Shown: piece after piece, positions 33,739-44,320 of the stretch
Position numbering within the stretch: the first letter of the stretch is position 1
How the letters are laid out: the number at the start of each line of letters is the position of its first letter
Assembly: GCA_025594325.1 (NCBI GenBank)
Contig: JANHCV010000001.1
Span: forward strand, 124,001 to 188,000
Source of the DNA: Blastocladiella emersonii ATCC 22665
Taxonomy: Eukaryota > Blastocladiomycota > Blastocladiomycetes > Blastocladiales > Blastocladiaceae
Reading direction: 5' to 3'
DNA: 64,000 nt
Position numbers and translations under genes: made by a program
The notes under the pieces: generated by a model
What the model saw: only the letters and a program-made list of their open reading frames with translations
Database searches by the model: none
What the model was told of the DNA's origin: nothing

Positions 33739-36351
33739 TCAGACAGGGATCAGCGGAAGCACCTCGGGCACGGCGCCGTGGCCGCCACCTTGGGCCGCCG
33801 TCGTGGCCACCGCGTCGGCGGCGGGTCCCGCGCCCGTGACGTTCCACGCAATGGACGCGAGCGGGCCCCACGTCGCACCCTGGGCGAGCAGCTCCGAGGC
33901 GCGGTCGCACATCTCGATGGCGAGCCCGCGCTCGACGCGGAACAGCGTGTGTACGTTCTTGTTCAGGTCGAGCGACGCGTGGTGCACGGGGACCCTGGAT
34001 CCGGCCGCGCCCTCGTCGAAGTCATCGTCGTCGCTGCCGACCGTGGTCGCGCCCGCGCCCGACTCGCTGCGAACGGACCACGTCGCGCCGGCGGCGGCGG
34101 CCCGCGACGGCGACGAGGTGAACAGCTGCGGTAGGTCGCGCTCGAGCATGACCCAGATCCCGGGCGGCGTGTCCGCGGGGCCGTTGACGAGTTGCGCCAG
34201 ACCCGGCACCGTGACGGGGATCGTCCCAGCGCGGGCCCCGTCGTTGTCAACAGCCGCGACCGGGGTCCCGTGGAGACGCGCCCACGCCATGAACCGGTGC
34301 GCGACGTCGTTCATGCCGAAATACGCGAGACCCATGGCCGAGATGAGCGCCGTGGTGGTGACCGCGAGCGCGAGCTCGGGGATCCCAAACGACTCGGCAA
34401 AGAAGAGGGCGGCGAACGGCGCGGCGAACCGCGACCACGAGAACCGCGACTTGACGAGGGTCCAGACGAGCAGGTTGGTGAACTTGGCCGGCAGCGGGGC
34501 AGCGCGGGCCGACTCGGCCGGGAACGTGAACCGGCGGGCGACCGTCTCGGTGATGTGCGCGACCACGTCGGCGCCGTGGGGGAGGCCGAGGTGGCGGCGC
34601 AGGTAGCGATGGCGCAGCTCAATGCCCACGCGCGACGCGAGGAAGATGGCCGCCACGGCGAGCGTGTAGGGCACAGGGGTGTGCGTAGCTGCATCTGGAT
34701 CGGAGGTTGAGGTGAGCACGGCGCGACCGAGCGTGGTCAGCGGCCACGCGAGCGCTGGGTGTAGCGAGCGCGTCCAGTCGAGCCACGACGGGACGGCCGA
34801 CTTGACGCCCTTGGCGGGCTTGCCGCCGCTGCCGGTCTTGCGCGAGTGCGCGTGCTGCTGGTTCTGCTGCTGCTCGCGGACCCACTTGTTGACGGCCTCG
34901 GCGGGCCGCGTGACGAGCTTGTCCTTGACGACCTTGACGGCCGACGCGACGCGGTCCGGGCCGCCGCCCGATCCCGAGCCGTAGTCGTACCCGCCGTCGT
35001 GCTGCTGCTGCTTCTCCTCCTTGAGCTGGCGCTGGTTCTGCGTGTCACGGCGACGCTGGTCCTCGATGCGGGCCAGGGCGCGCGCTTGGTCGAGTGCCTC
35101 GGCGAGGATCTCCTCGTTGTGGGCGGCGTACATGCGGGCCTCGTCGACGCGCTGGCGTGCAGCGAGCTCGGTCAGGTGCACGAGCTTGTCGGCGACGCGG
35201 CGCGAGCGGTCGAGGAGCTTCTCGATGTGGCGGGCGAGGGCAGCCGGGTGGGCCAGCGCCATATCGTGGTCGTAGTCGTAGCTGTGGTCGTGGTGTAGAT
35301 GGCGGCGGTCGTACTCGTCGCGGTCCATGGGGTACGGGCGGTACCGCTCCCAGTCCGTGGTCTGGTCGTCGCCCGTGTCGGGACCGCCGTGGCCGTGGCC
35401 GTGGCCGTGGCCCGCCGTACCGCGCCAGAGCGCGTGCTCGACGCCCTTTTCGAGCCGGGCAAACTTATCGACGACGGCGCCGACCGCCTCGCGCGATCCA
35501 TCGACGACGCGACGCGCGCGCTCCTCGACACCTTGGACGGCGCCCTCGACGACGGCCGCGCCACCGGCAGCAGCGTGCAGGATCGACTCGCGCGCGCCCT
35601 CGACGGCATCACCAGCGCGCGACGCGGCCGACTGCGCGAGTCCAGCGACGGCGGCCTTGGTGTCCTGTGCGACCGCCGCCGCGGCCTCGAGCTGGCGCTC
35701 GACGGTCTGCACGGTCCCGGCAGCCGTGTCGTGTACGGCGTGTGCGGCCGAAGCCGCCGTGTCGCGCGCCGCATGGGCAGCCGAAGCCGCCGTATCACGG
35801 GCAGCGTGGGCGGCCGAGGCCGCGGCATCCCGCGCGGCAGCTGCTGCGTCAGCGGCCGAGTCGCGAGCGACGGCCGCGGACCCCTGCACGGCGTATGCTG
35901 CGTGGGTCGCCGCGTGCTTGAGGTCGCCCGCGGCGTGCTGGAGATCGGCGGCGGCGCGGCGCATCTCGACCTTGGGCGGCTCGTGCGGCGCGCGGAACAG
36001 ATCCGACACCTTTTTGCGCCAGCCGCCGCTGGCACCGTGTGCGGCCGCTGGCGCCGCGGGGCGGGGCAGGTCTCGGCGCTGCTGCTGCTGCTGCTGCTGC
36101 TCGTGGTGGTGGTCGGCGCGGTGCGCGACGCGGTGCCAGATGGCGGCGCCGTCAGGATGGTTGGGGTCGATGTCGCCCGCGCCGAGATCGACGTGCAGGT
36201 GCGACTTGACCGTGGCGTCGACGACGCGGTGGTGCTCGTGCTCGTGCTCGTGCTCGTGCTCACGGTGATGAGCTGGGTGATGGTCGTCGCCGCCCTTGTC
36301 GCGGTCGCGGGCGGGCGACACAGGCCGTTGGGCGGCGTGGTAGTTGGGCAT
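33739..36351 (-). CDS. LEA-like 11-mer repeat protein with hydrophobic C-terminal domain
   Basis: Single-exon frame of 870 residues, family not recognised. Residues 18-45 are His/Asp/Glu-rich with HEHEHEH; a poly-Gln run follows at 85-91. Residues 164-251 keep an 11-residue register: DSAADAAAAAR, DAAASAAHAAR, DTAASAAHAAR, DTAASAAHAVH, DTAAGTVQTVE, then weaker copies to DTKAAVAGLAQ. This Ala-rich amphipathic pattern is that of group-3 LEA (late embryogenesis abundant) proteins, which are unfolded in water and become helical on drying or on membranes. Residues 313-322 are alternating Gly-His, and 375-450 are charged and coiled-coil-like. From about 520 the protein is globular with hydrophobic segments (563-575, 646-680). 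A stress or membrane-protective role is inference from the repeat. Confidence 0.6.
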   Translation of the reverse strand: MPNYHAAQRPVSPARDRDKGGDDHHPAHHREHEHEHEHEHHRVVDATVKSHLHVDLGAGDIDPNHPDGAAIWHRVAHRADHHHEQQQQQQQRRDLPRPAAPAAAHGASGGWRKKVSDLFRAPHEPPKVEMRRAAADLQHAAGDLKHAATHAAYAVQGSAAVARDSAADAAAAARDAAASAAHAARDTAASAAHAARDTAASAAHAVHDTAAGTVQTVERQLEAAAAVAQDTKAAVAGLAQSAASRAGDAVEGARESILHAAAGGAAVVEGAVQGVEERARRVVDGSREAVGAVVDKFARLEKGVEHALWRGTAGHGHGHGHGGPDTGDDQTTDWERYRPYPMDRDEYDRRHLHHDHSYDYDHDMALAHPAALARHIEKLLDRSRRVADKLVHLTELAARQRVDEARMYAAHNEEILAEALDQARALARIEDQRRRDTQNQRQLKEEKQQQHDGGYDYGSGSGGGPDRVASAVKVVKDKLVTRPAEAVNKWVREQQQNQQHAHSRKTGSGGKPAKGVKSAVPSWLDWTRSLHPALAWPLTTLGRAVLTSTSDPDAATHTPVPYTLAVAAIFLASRVGIELRHRYLRRHLGLPHGADVVAHITETVARRFTFPAESARAAPLPAKFTNLLVWTLVKSRFSWSRFAAPFAALFFAESFGIPELALAVTTTALISAMGLAYFGMNDVAHRFMAWARLHGTPVAAVDNDGARAGTIPVTVPGLAQLVNGPADTPPGIWVMLERDLPQLFTSSPSRAAAAGATWSVRSESGAGATTVGSDDDDFDEGAAGSRVPVHHASLDLNKNVHTLFRVERGLAIEMCDRASELLAQGATWGPLASIAWNVTGAGPAADAVATTAAQGGGHGAVPEVLPLIPV
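35632..35862 (-). repeat. 33-bp repeats coding for LEA-like 11-mers
   Basis: At least five consecutive 33-bp units, decaying over two more, in the LEA-like gene. Nucleotide similarity between the central copies is high, pointing to recent tandem duplication in frame. Confidence 0.8.
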
Positions 36352-36810
36352 GGCGGTGGGTGGTTGTAGAGCGGCGGCAGCGACGGACGCGTGAGAGCGC
36401 GTTTAGCGAGAGGCGAGAGAGCGGGGGAGCGAGAGAGCGGGGGCGCGCTGCGGGAGTGCCGAGTCACTCGCCCGCGGCCAAAGAGACGCGACGCGCGGGT
36501 GGCGCAACGCGCCCAACGCGCGACTCACGGTCATCTCAGCACCCTCGCTGCAACACCCTGTGACGCTCGACTGAGACACGCGCGAGGCGGAGAGTACCAA
36601 TAATTGGCGTTATATTCTCAAGGGCGTGGAGCGCCCGCGCGCGGTGGCGGAGGGGAGAGGAGCGATCGATATGGACAGGGAGGGAATGATTTGGGCATTT
36701 TTTACAGGGCAATTTTGGGGAGGGAGAGGGATAGACGATAGATGGGTAGCGCGAGGAGGGGAGGTCCACCGACGGATCGAATGCAGATGTACAGGGAGAG
36801 AGGTGTGTGC
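36352..36810. other. Spacer between two minus-strand genes
   Basis: 459 bp holding the promoter of the LEA-like gene and the 3' flank of the upstream unknown gene. The part at 36600-36800 is A/T- and purine-richer than the surroundings. No gene seen. Confidence 0.5.
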
Positions 36811-38766
36811 CTAGATGTCGTCGTCGTGCGACCTCGCTGGTGTCCCACAGCTAAGGCCCACCGGCGGCGACGACGAGGGTGCCACGACCGCAAACGAGTT
36901 GGTCCCGAGCCCGTCGCACGCGGTGTCGCCCGCGTGTGACGCCGACGGCGGCGACGGCGGAGGCGACGAGGGGGACCGCGCCATGTCGGCCGACGACGTC
37001 GACGAAGCCGACGCGAGCAGCATCTGCCGGATCCACAGGAACGGCTCGAGCTCGTTGCCCGAGTACGGTGCGGACCCGCCGACTACCGATGCCGCCTCCA
37101 TGACAACCGCGTCCTCGCCCGGGAACCGAGGCTCGGGCGGGGACAGCGGAAGCGTGATGCCCGCCGCAAGCGATGGAATCGCTGCAGGTGTCGACGCCGA
37201 TGCCAGCGAGGCCGAGAGCACGGCCGCCGCGTCGTCCCACGGGATGTGCATGGCCGGGAGCGCGGGGCACACGTCGTACGTCGGCGACCGCGGCATGGGC
37301 GGTAGCGACACGCCGCCGAACGCCGACATGTCGAGGCCCGCGGCCATGGCCGAGACAGGCGGTGGTGGCGGAGGCGGGAGCGCCCACCGGATCCCGTGGC
37401 CGTCCGAGGCTGGTGACGACGACGAGGACGCGGGGACCAAGGACGATGTCGTCAGCCGGTGGACCGAAGCGTGCAGCAGGTCCTCCTCCTCGGGCGACAG
37501 CGGCGACGCGGATAGGTGAGGGGCCGGCAGCGCAAACGGGTCCGACGCAGCGAGCACGGTCGGGTCGAGCGACATGGCCCATGCCGGCAGCGACGCGGCG
37601 ATCTCCGCCGAGTCGGCCGACGAAGCCGACGCGGCATCGAGCGGCAGCGGCAGCACCGAGGAGGCAGCGCCGCGCTGCGCGTCCCGTGGCGGGGTCGGGA
37701 GCGGGGAAGCACGGCGCAGCGTCACGTCCGAGTTCGCGCCCACCAGCGGCGGCGACGTCGGTTTGGCGAACAGCGCGCTCGGGTCGACCACGCCGTTGTT
37801 CGCTGCACCGGAACCACCCGGAACGGCAGCGAATAACGGCGGGACGACCAGCGGCAGCGACGCGGTGGTGGCGGGTCGCGACCGGGCACGCCGTGGACCG
37901 GGCCCGATCATGGGTGATGCGGGAGCCGCGGGGACCGGTTCCGCTTCGGCGCCAGCTTCGGCCATGGGCGAGTCGGAATCGGCCCCATCCTGCTCCGCGT
38001 CCGACTCGGCGTCCGAGTCGCCCACCGAGTACCAGCTCGACGTGTCGAGGTCGACGCCGGCGTGAGGCGCCAGGGAGGGCGAACCTTCGCGCGAAGCGGC
38101 CCGGCTCGCGACGTACACGGCCGACGACGACGAGTAGGACGGGGTACAGCTGCCGCCGCCAAAGATGGCCGCCGGCGGATGGGCAGCAAAGGCGGAACCG
38201 GTCACGGTCGATGGGTGGCCCCCCTCGTCGGCGGGGACGACCGAGCGCAGGTACTCGTGCAGGTGCGATTTCAGGTCGGTGCTCGAACGGATGTGGTCTG
38301 TGCGGCGAGGGGATCGTTCCCGCGTTCATTGAGCAATCGTGTGTGGGTTGTAGGGCAGTGCAGAGGAGGGGAATGGGAGCGGCAATGCGCAGCGCGGGAC
38401 CAGCATGCACAATGTACGCACGAGGCCGGCGCGCGACGCAACGACACGACACGACACGACACGACAAGGCACGCTGGTGGCGAGGGCAGAAGCAGCGAAA
38501 AACGTACACTTGCGGCGAGCCTTGTCGACGACGACGCGCGCCAGGCGTTTCCCACGGCGCTTGGACGAGCGCTTGCGCACGCCGCCGCTGTGGACGCCGG
38601 TTGGCGAGGCCGACGAAGGCGAGGCGGGCGAGCTGCCGGCGCTGCGGTTGGGCGTCGACGCGCCCGAGGCCGGGCGGCGGGCGAGGTGCGGCACGGCGCG
38701 GGCGCCGTTGGGCTGCGAAACGAGGTGCGGGCGCAGGAGCGGAGGGAGGTGCGCCGGGCGAGGCAT
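36811..38766 (-). CDS. Unrecognised Ser/Pro-rich protein with conserved-looking N-terminus
   Basis: Exons 38766-38508 and 38297-36811 give 581 residues; donor GTACGT and acceptor CAG agree in phase. The first exon is basic (RKRSSKRRGKRLARVVVDKA) and continues over the splice as RRKYHIRSSTDLKSHLHEYL, the only segment that looks folded and constrained. The rest is low complexity: acidic DSDAESDAEQDGADSDS, many Ser-Pro pairs, a run of seven Pro, and a late patch with NELEPFLWIRQMLLASASST. The composition fits a phosphorylated nuclear regulator, with a basic nuclear-localisation stretch and acidic activation-like regions, but no domain is recognised and no function is assigned. The 210-nt intron is the longest in the window and carries a pentamer repeat. 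Confidence 0.6.
38441..38465 (+). repeat. Five tandem copies of acgac
   Basis: Perfect pentanucleotide microsatellite inside the intron of the Ser/Pro-rich protein gene. Likely length-variable; no effect on coding. Confidence 0.9.
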
Positions 38767-40175
38767 GGTGACGTTGAGGGCGGGGAAGGGCAGAGAAGGG
38801 AGAGGACGAGGGGGACGAGAGGCGACAGGGGAGTGGGAATTCGCAGCCGGCGCAGTCGCGGGCCGACGGACCGACTGAACACAGACACGCGCGGCAAGCC
38901 GATCGACTCGACTCTTCAAAAACTACGAAACAGCACAGAGCGACACGACGAGGCAGCAGCCGTGCACGGTTCCGACCGACGCAGGGGAGCGAGGGAGCGA
39001 GGGACGGAGGGCTATGGCGGCAGAATCCGACCGGACGAGACGACAAATCGCGCGCGCACCCCGAGGCGTCCGGGCGGGCACGCAGAGGACGAGAAGCGAG
39101 GCGGGAAGACGAGCGCGCGAGCGTGAGCACTCGGTTCCTTCTTCCTCGTCACTACGACTCCAAGCTTCCAGCAACGGCGACGACGAGTACAGCAGCGAGC
39201 AGGGGCAAGAGAGGCAGCCAGAACACACACCCGCGAGCGGCGAGACTCGCGGAGGGCGGGCGGGAGCGGGCGAGCTTGCGTGCTCTGCGAGTGTGTACTG
39301 CGCGTGTGTGCGGAACCGACAGCGGCAGCGACTTGGGACGACCGCGCGGCAGGGGCGGGGCCGAGTCGGTGAGGCGGCGGGCTCGAGGGTGCGCGGTTGA
39401 ATGCGGCAAGATCCGAGTCGATTCGGCGTCGCTACGGCGTCCGACTCGATGGTCCCTCGGGTGCCGGCACGACGAATTCGGTTGCCGCGGTGGTGGGCAC
39501 AGGCGGCGACCGTGGAGACGAGGGAGCGGGAGGCACTCGAGCATCCCGTGATCTTCTGCCCGACTTTGACGGGCGTGGCAGCCACCCTGGCTCTGACGCA
39601 GCCTGACGTGGCGCGCGGCTCTCCAGCCCAGCGCTTCACGGCGGCGAGCGACGCGACGCGTCGGGGTCAGGCGCCGTGTTCCGCGCGTCGTGGGGGCGCA
39701 CTGCAGGGCGCACTGCACCCTCGCAAACACCGTCACGGCCACCCTCTCGGTAGCCCGACCTCCGACACACGCCCAGAGCAGTGTCCTGGGAGTGTGATGT
39801 GTGTGGCGACGCGCCACGGTAGCGGCCGGTTCCCTCGCGCGAGGGCGGTCAAGCGGGCGCGAGCAAACCGTGGGCTATCGGCGGCGACGAAGAGGACGAC
39901 GAGGGCAGGCGGCCTGTTCAACTTCCGCGTGGGCGAGTGCCAGTGCGATTTCTCGTTGGCGCTTATCCACGCGGCGTGGGAACTCGGTGTCCCTCCCCAA
40001 CGCTAATCAGCGCGCTCGGCCTCCCTCGGCCTCCCTCGCCCTCCCTTCTCTCTCTCCCCTCTCCCTCCGCTGCAAAGGGGCCAACGGCAACTACGCTGCT
40101 TCGTCTCGCCCGACGCAAGCTTCACCACCACGACGCATCAACACCACGCATCAACACCACGCCCCCTCCGCCACC
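38767..40175. other. Gene-free divergent region upstream of glycogen synthase
   Basis: About 1.4 kb between opposite starts. Open frames present are chance frames without protein character. A pyrimidine-rich tract (40015-40080) precedes the glycogen synthase start, as is common for fungal promoters. Nothing else recognised. Confidence 0.5.
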
Positions 40176-42487
40176 ATGCGCTCCGTTTCTCGCCCGTGGC
40201 TGTTCGAGACGGCCTGGGAGGTCGCCAACAAGGGTGGGTGTCGCCTCGCCTCTTCGGCCCGCTCGCCGTGCACCGCCACGCCGTGCCCGAAGCGTACGCA
40301 GGGGCGCGTGCGTGTGTGCTGCACGGCGGCGCGTCGGTCATGTCCTGCATCAAACGCTCCATCACTCACCTTTGCGCGCCCCCCTGCACCCTCGCCGCAG
40401 TCGGCGGCATCTACACGGTCATCCGCACCAAGGCCCCCGTCACCGTCGCCGAGTACGGCAACCGCTACGTGCTCTTCGGCCCGCTCAACACTCGCACCGC
40501 CCCCATGGAGGTCGAGACCGCCGACCCCGCCCAGGTCTCGCTCGATCTCCGCGACGCCCTGCACGCCATGGCCGCCCACGGCGTCCGATACCAGTTTGGC
40601 CGCTGGCTCATTGACGGCGCGCCCTGGGTCGTGCTCTTCGACCTCGGCAGCGTCGCCCACCGCCTCGACGAGTGGCGCGGCGACATGGCCGCCAACCACG
40701 CCGTCCCGAGCCCGCCCGCCGACACCGAGACCAACGACGCCATCCTGTTCGGCTACCTCGTCGCCTGGCTCATTGGCGAGTTCCTCCACCGCGAGCAGCA
40801 CCACGCCCTCATTGCCCACTTCCACGAGTGGCAGGCCGGCGTCGCCCTGCCCCTCGTCCGCCGCCGCGGCTTCGACGTGGCCACCGTCTTCACCACCCAC
40901 GCCACCCTGCTCGGCCGCTACCTGTGCGCCGGCTCCGTCGACTTCTACAACAACCTGCGCCACTTTGACGTGGACGCCGAGTCGGGCCGCCGCGGCATCT
41001 ACCACCGCTACTGCATCGAGCGCGCCGCCACCCACTCGTCCACCGTCTTCACCACCGTCTCGCACATCACCGCCTTCGAGGCCGAGCACCTGCTCAAGCG
41101 CAAGCCCGACGGCGTCCTCCCCAACGGCCTCAACGTGGTCAAGTTTGCCGCCGTGCACGAGTTCCAGAACCTCCACGCCATCGCCAAGGACAAGATCCAC
41201 GATTTCGTGCGCGGCCACTTCTGCGGCCACTACGACTTTGACCTCGAGAACACGCTCTACTTCTTCACGGCCGGCCGCCAGGAGTTCCGCAACAAGGGCG
41301 TCGACATGTACCTCGAGGCCCTCGCTCGCCTCAACGGCCGCCTCAAGGGCATGGGCTCCAAGACCACGGTCGTCGCCTTCGTCATCATGCCCGCGCCCAA
41401 CCACTCGTTCACGGCCGACGCCCTCAAGGGCCACGCCGTCATCAAGTCGCTCAAGGACACGGTCGCCGAGCTGCAGCGCAAGATTGGCGAGCGCCTGTTC
41501 GAGGCGGCCGCGCGCGGCACGCTGCCCGACGCGGCGTCCACGACGCTGCTGACGCCCGAGGAGAACGTGCTGCTCAAGCGCCGCGTCTACGCGCTCAAGC
41601 GCGACACGCTGCCGCCCGTGGTCACCCACAACATGACCGACGACGCCAACGACCCCGTGCTCGGGTCGGTGCGCCGCCTGCACCTCTTCAACCACAGCGC
41701 CGACCGCGTCAAGGTCATCTACCACCCCGAGTTCCTCAACGCCAACAACCCGCTGTTTGGCCTCGACTACGAGGAGTTTGTGCGCGGGTGCCACCTCGGC
41801 GTGTTCCCGAGCTACTACGAGCCGTGGGGGTACACGCCCGCCGAGTGCACGGTCATGGGCGTGCCGAGCATCACCACCAACCTGTCGGGCTTCGGCTGCT
41901 ACATGGAGGAGATTATCGAGACGCCCGACGACTACGGCATCTACATTGTCGACCGCCGCCTAAAGTCGGTCGAGGAGTCGGTCGAGCACCTCACGGACAA
42001 GATGCTCCACTTTGTCCTCAAGTCGCGCCGCCAGCGCATCAACCTGCGCAACCGCACTGAGCGCCTGTCCGACATTCTCGACTGGAAGCGCATGGGCCTC
42101 GAGTACGTCAAGGCCCGCCACCTCGCCCTCAAGCGCGCGTACCCGGGTTCCTTTGACCGGTCCTCGTCTTCGTCCGCGGGTCCAGCGACGGGCCAGACCG
42201 GCTACTACCAGGACGAGTCCCCGTCCACGCCCGCATCGGCGACCAGCGCGGGCTCGGTGCCGCGCACGCCCACGGACGCGCCGCGCGTCAAGCGGCCCTT
42301 CTCGGCGCCCGGGTCCCCGCGCCTCCGCCACGCGTCGCCGCACCTCATGGCCGACGAGGAGGTCGGCGACCACGTCCTCGAGAAGCTCGAGCAGCTCGGC
42401 CTCGCACACGACGACGATGGCGAGGACGACGAGGACGCGCAGCATCAGCACGGCGCCGCCGAGGTCGAGTCGCGCGGGCGCAAGTAA
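40176..42487 (+). CDS. Glycogen synthase, GT3 family
   Basis: Makes alpha-1,4-glucan from UDP-glucose in the cytosol. Exons 40176-40233 and 40401-42487 give 714 residues, normal for fungi and animals. The splice restores [18 protein letters not shown], the start of the N-terminal Rossmann domain. Further motifs are [31 protein letters not shown] with [30 protein letters not shown], and the C-terminal [19 protein letters not shown] with [10 protein letters not shown]. These are GT3 (glucose-6-phosphate-regulated) features, not the bacterial/plant GT5 type. The tail after residue 640 has clustered Ser/Thr-Pro sites ([24 protein letters not shown]), matching the region where phosphorylation inhibits the yeast and animal enzymes. 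Regulation by kinase and phosphatase is therefore likely. Confidence 0.97.
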
Positions 42488-43470
42488 AGGAGGAGAGGGG
42501 TCGGGAGTGGGGAGTCCATCTCAATGTATTCATCGTTTCATTCGGATAGCGCGTCTGCCTCGCTCTCATTACTCCGGACCCGGACCAAGTCGTCACGGTA
42601 TCCTGTCGACCACGTTCGCGACTGAGCCCGGTGCAAGCGTAAGCTGGACTGATGCAGCGGGATCGTGATCATGCGCGGGGTCTATGTGAGTGGGACGTGA
42701 CAAGGGTGTGGACGCGAACAGCGCCGCACATCTCGAGGAAAAACCATTGGAAGAGGCCAAAGTAGCAACATACGCCCTCGCAGGCGGGAGAAAGTAGCAG
42801 AAAATCGCGGGCCTCAGCTATCTGGATCATATCCCGAACAGCGACACGAAGGTCACTTCGCAGGTCCTTGATGAATCTTCCTCGCCCGAATATGTATCTT
42901 AAATCATTGCAATCACATGTTAATGTGACGAAGATAGTGAGCAAATCGTGGTGCTGGCCGACCCGCATATTTGAGGCAGACGGTGGCCGGGGCCGGCGGC
43001 CGGCGGACAGCGACCGGGGAGGCAGAGTGCGGGTGGCCAAGGCCAACGTGCGGGGGCGTCAGGTGACCCGTTGCTATCCGAATTCACGTGGGTCATTTCG
43101 ACCCGTTTCGCTCCCGCGTTCCACCCCAAACATCGCTACGCCCATTCGATCGCGTGAGAGTGCATTCAGGATCTGTCAAAAGTAAGGCAAGTTCATCGCG
43201 ATGATTTCGGGAGGGTGACGTCCTGCTCACGGGGTCGACTATTGACGTGATCCGGCGCCGCCCGGCCAGGCGCCGATCTCTATTGATGCCATCGCTGCTC
43301 GTGTGCCTTTGATCCTCCCGAATCGACGACGACGACGCTCCGGTGCGCTCGTCACTGCCCGCAATGTTACTCTCATGGACTCGCAACTGACGCCCGACGC
43401 GTCGGCCACGCCCGCCGCCCGCCACCGAATCCGCTTCTAGGAATCGACCGTTCACGCAACCAACACCACC
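42488..43470. other. Spacer between glycogen synthase and SDH4, A/T-richer core
   Basis: 983 bp. The segment at about 42690-42960 is visibly A/T-richer than the flanking genes and contains one minus-strand frame listed separately. No TATA box or tRNA found. The SDH4 promoter must lie in its right part. Confidence 0.5.
42669..42968 (-). CDS. Doubtful small ORF, 99 residues, no known family
   Basis: ATG at 42968 to a stop at 42669. The product contains LRYIFGRGRFIKDLRSDLRV and a hydrophobic, Cys-containing stretch (CEGVCCYFGLFQWFFLEMCG). Its codons are less G/C-biased at third positions than those of neighbours, so it is not simply a GC-driven chance frame. It may be a relic of a foreign or decayed gene, or chance in an A/T-richer spacer. 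No homologue recognised and no splice sites assigned. Confidence 0.2.
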   Translation of the reverse strand: MRVGQHHDLLTIFVTLTCDCNDLRYIFGRGRFIKDLRSDLRVAVRDMIQIAEARDFLLLSPACEGVCCYFGLFQWFFLEMCGAVRVHTLVTSHSHRPRA

Positions 43471-43998
43471 ATGCTCGCCGTCCGCCGCTTCACCAACACT
43501 GGCGCCTGCCGCCAGGCCCTGTCCGCCCGCGTCCGCATGGCGTCGTCGCAGGCTGCCCGTACGCGTCCCCTCGCGCAAGGCGAGCACGACGTTAACAATG
43601 ATGCTAACGCCCGCGCTCCATTTGTAGCCGAGGCCGGCTCGCGCATGCACGGCAGTACGCACTGGTCGTGGGAGCGCATCTTCTCGGCTGCGCTTCTGCC
43701 GTCGCTCGGCTACGCGGTCGTCGCTGGCCCGAACGCCATCAACGACATGGCGCTCGGCGTGCTGATCCCGATCCACCTGCACATGGGCTTCGACGCCATC
43801 ATCACCGACTACATTCCGAAGCGCAACATGCGCGCGCTCAACGCGGCGGCCAACTGGACGCTGCGCTTCGGCACGCTCGCCATGGCGTACGGGTTCTGGA
43901 CGCTCAACACGTCGGATGTCGGCCTCACCGAGACGTTCCGCCGCGTGTGGCGCGCGCCCCAGGAGCAGCGCAAGGTCGAGGAGGCCCAGAAGGCCTAA
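43471..43998 (+). CDS. SDH4: Succinate dehydrogenase membrane-anchor subunit SDH4 (CybS)
   Basis: Anchors complex II in the inner mitochondrial membrane and contributes to haem b and ubiquinone binding. Exons 43471-43558 and 43628-43998 give 152 residues. The N-terminus is Arg/Ala/Ser-rich (mitochondrial presequence). After the splice comes the family motif GSTHWSWERIFSAALLP, then three membrane segments: the first around LLPSLGYAVVAG, the second with IPIHLHMGFDAIITDY supplying the haem His and the quinone-site Asp-Tyr, and the third around TLAMAYGFWTL. The 69-nt intron (GTACGC donor, GCTAACG branch, TTTGTAG acceptor) is a multiple of three and contains no stop. An unspliced message would therefore encode a 175-residue protein with an insertion in the presequence region. 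Confidence 0.92.
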   Translation: MLAVRRFTNTGACRQALSARVRMASSQAARTRPLAQGEHDVNNDANARAPFVAEAGSRMHGSTHWSWERIFSAALLPSLGYAVVAGPNAINDMALGVLIPIHLHMGFDAIITDYIPKRNMRALNAAANWTLRFGTLAMAYGFWTLNTSDVGLTETFRRVWRAPQEQRKVEEAQKA

Positions 43999-44320
43999 GC
44001 CGCTGTCCTTCGTGCCCTGCCCTGCAGCCCGCTCACACTACCCTTCTCCTACCCACGCGCTGTCCCCTCATGATGAAAACACGAAAAACACTAAATGGTA
44101 ATCCGCCACCGACGACGACGAAACCCCTTCTTCCCAGAATTCGTCAGCCTGCGCTCAGCTGAAGGGAGGGAGGCCTCGGGCTCTGGGCGACGGTTCGCGC
44201 GTGCCCGACCGTGCACACGCTCCAAACTCCCGCTCGATTTCTCTCTCACCTGCTTCTCAACACGCGCACAATCAAGTTCAAAAAATGGAATAGAAACCTT
44301 AAAGATGTTGTTACCGTACG
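43999..44320. other. Convergent spacer, SDH4/EF-Ts
   Basis: 322 bp between two stops. It contains short A-rich runs (44073-44100 and 44275-44310) suited to 3'-end formation on both strands. No gene. Confidence 0.5.

Noticed and set aside
39401-40006. Plus-strand frame of about 200 codons upstream of glycogen synthase
   Set aside because: Arg/Ala-rich chance frame in a promoter region, no motif, no splice continuity with the gene.
40151-41794. 547-codon minus-strand frame opposite glycogen synthase
   Set aside because: Antisense shadow of a highly conserved gene in GC-rich DNA; low-complexity Val/Glu/Gly composition.
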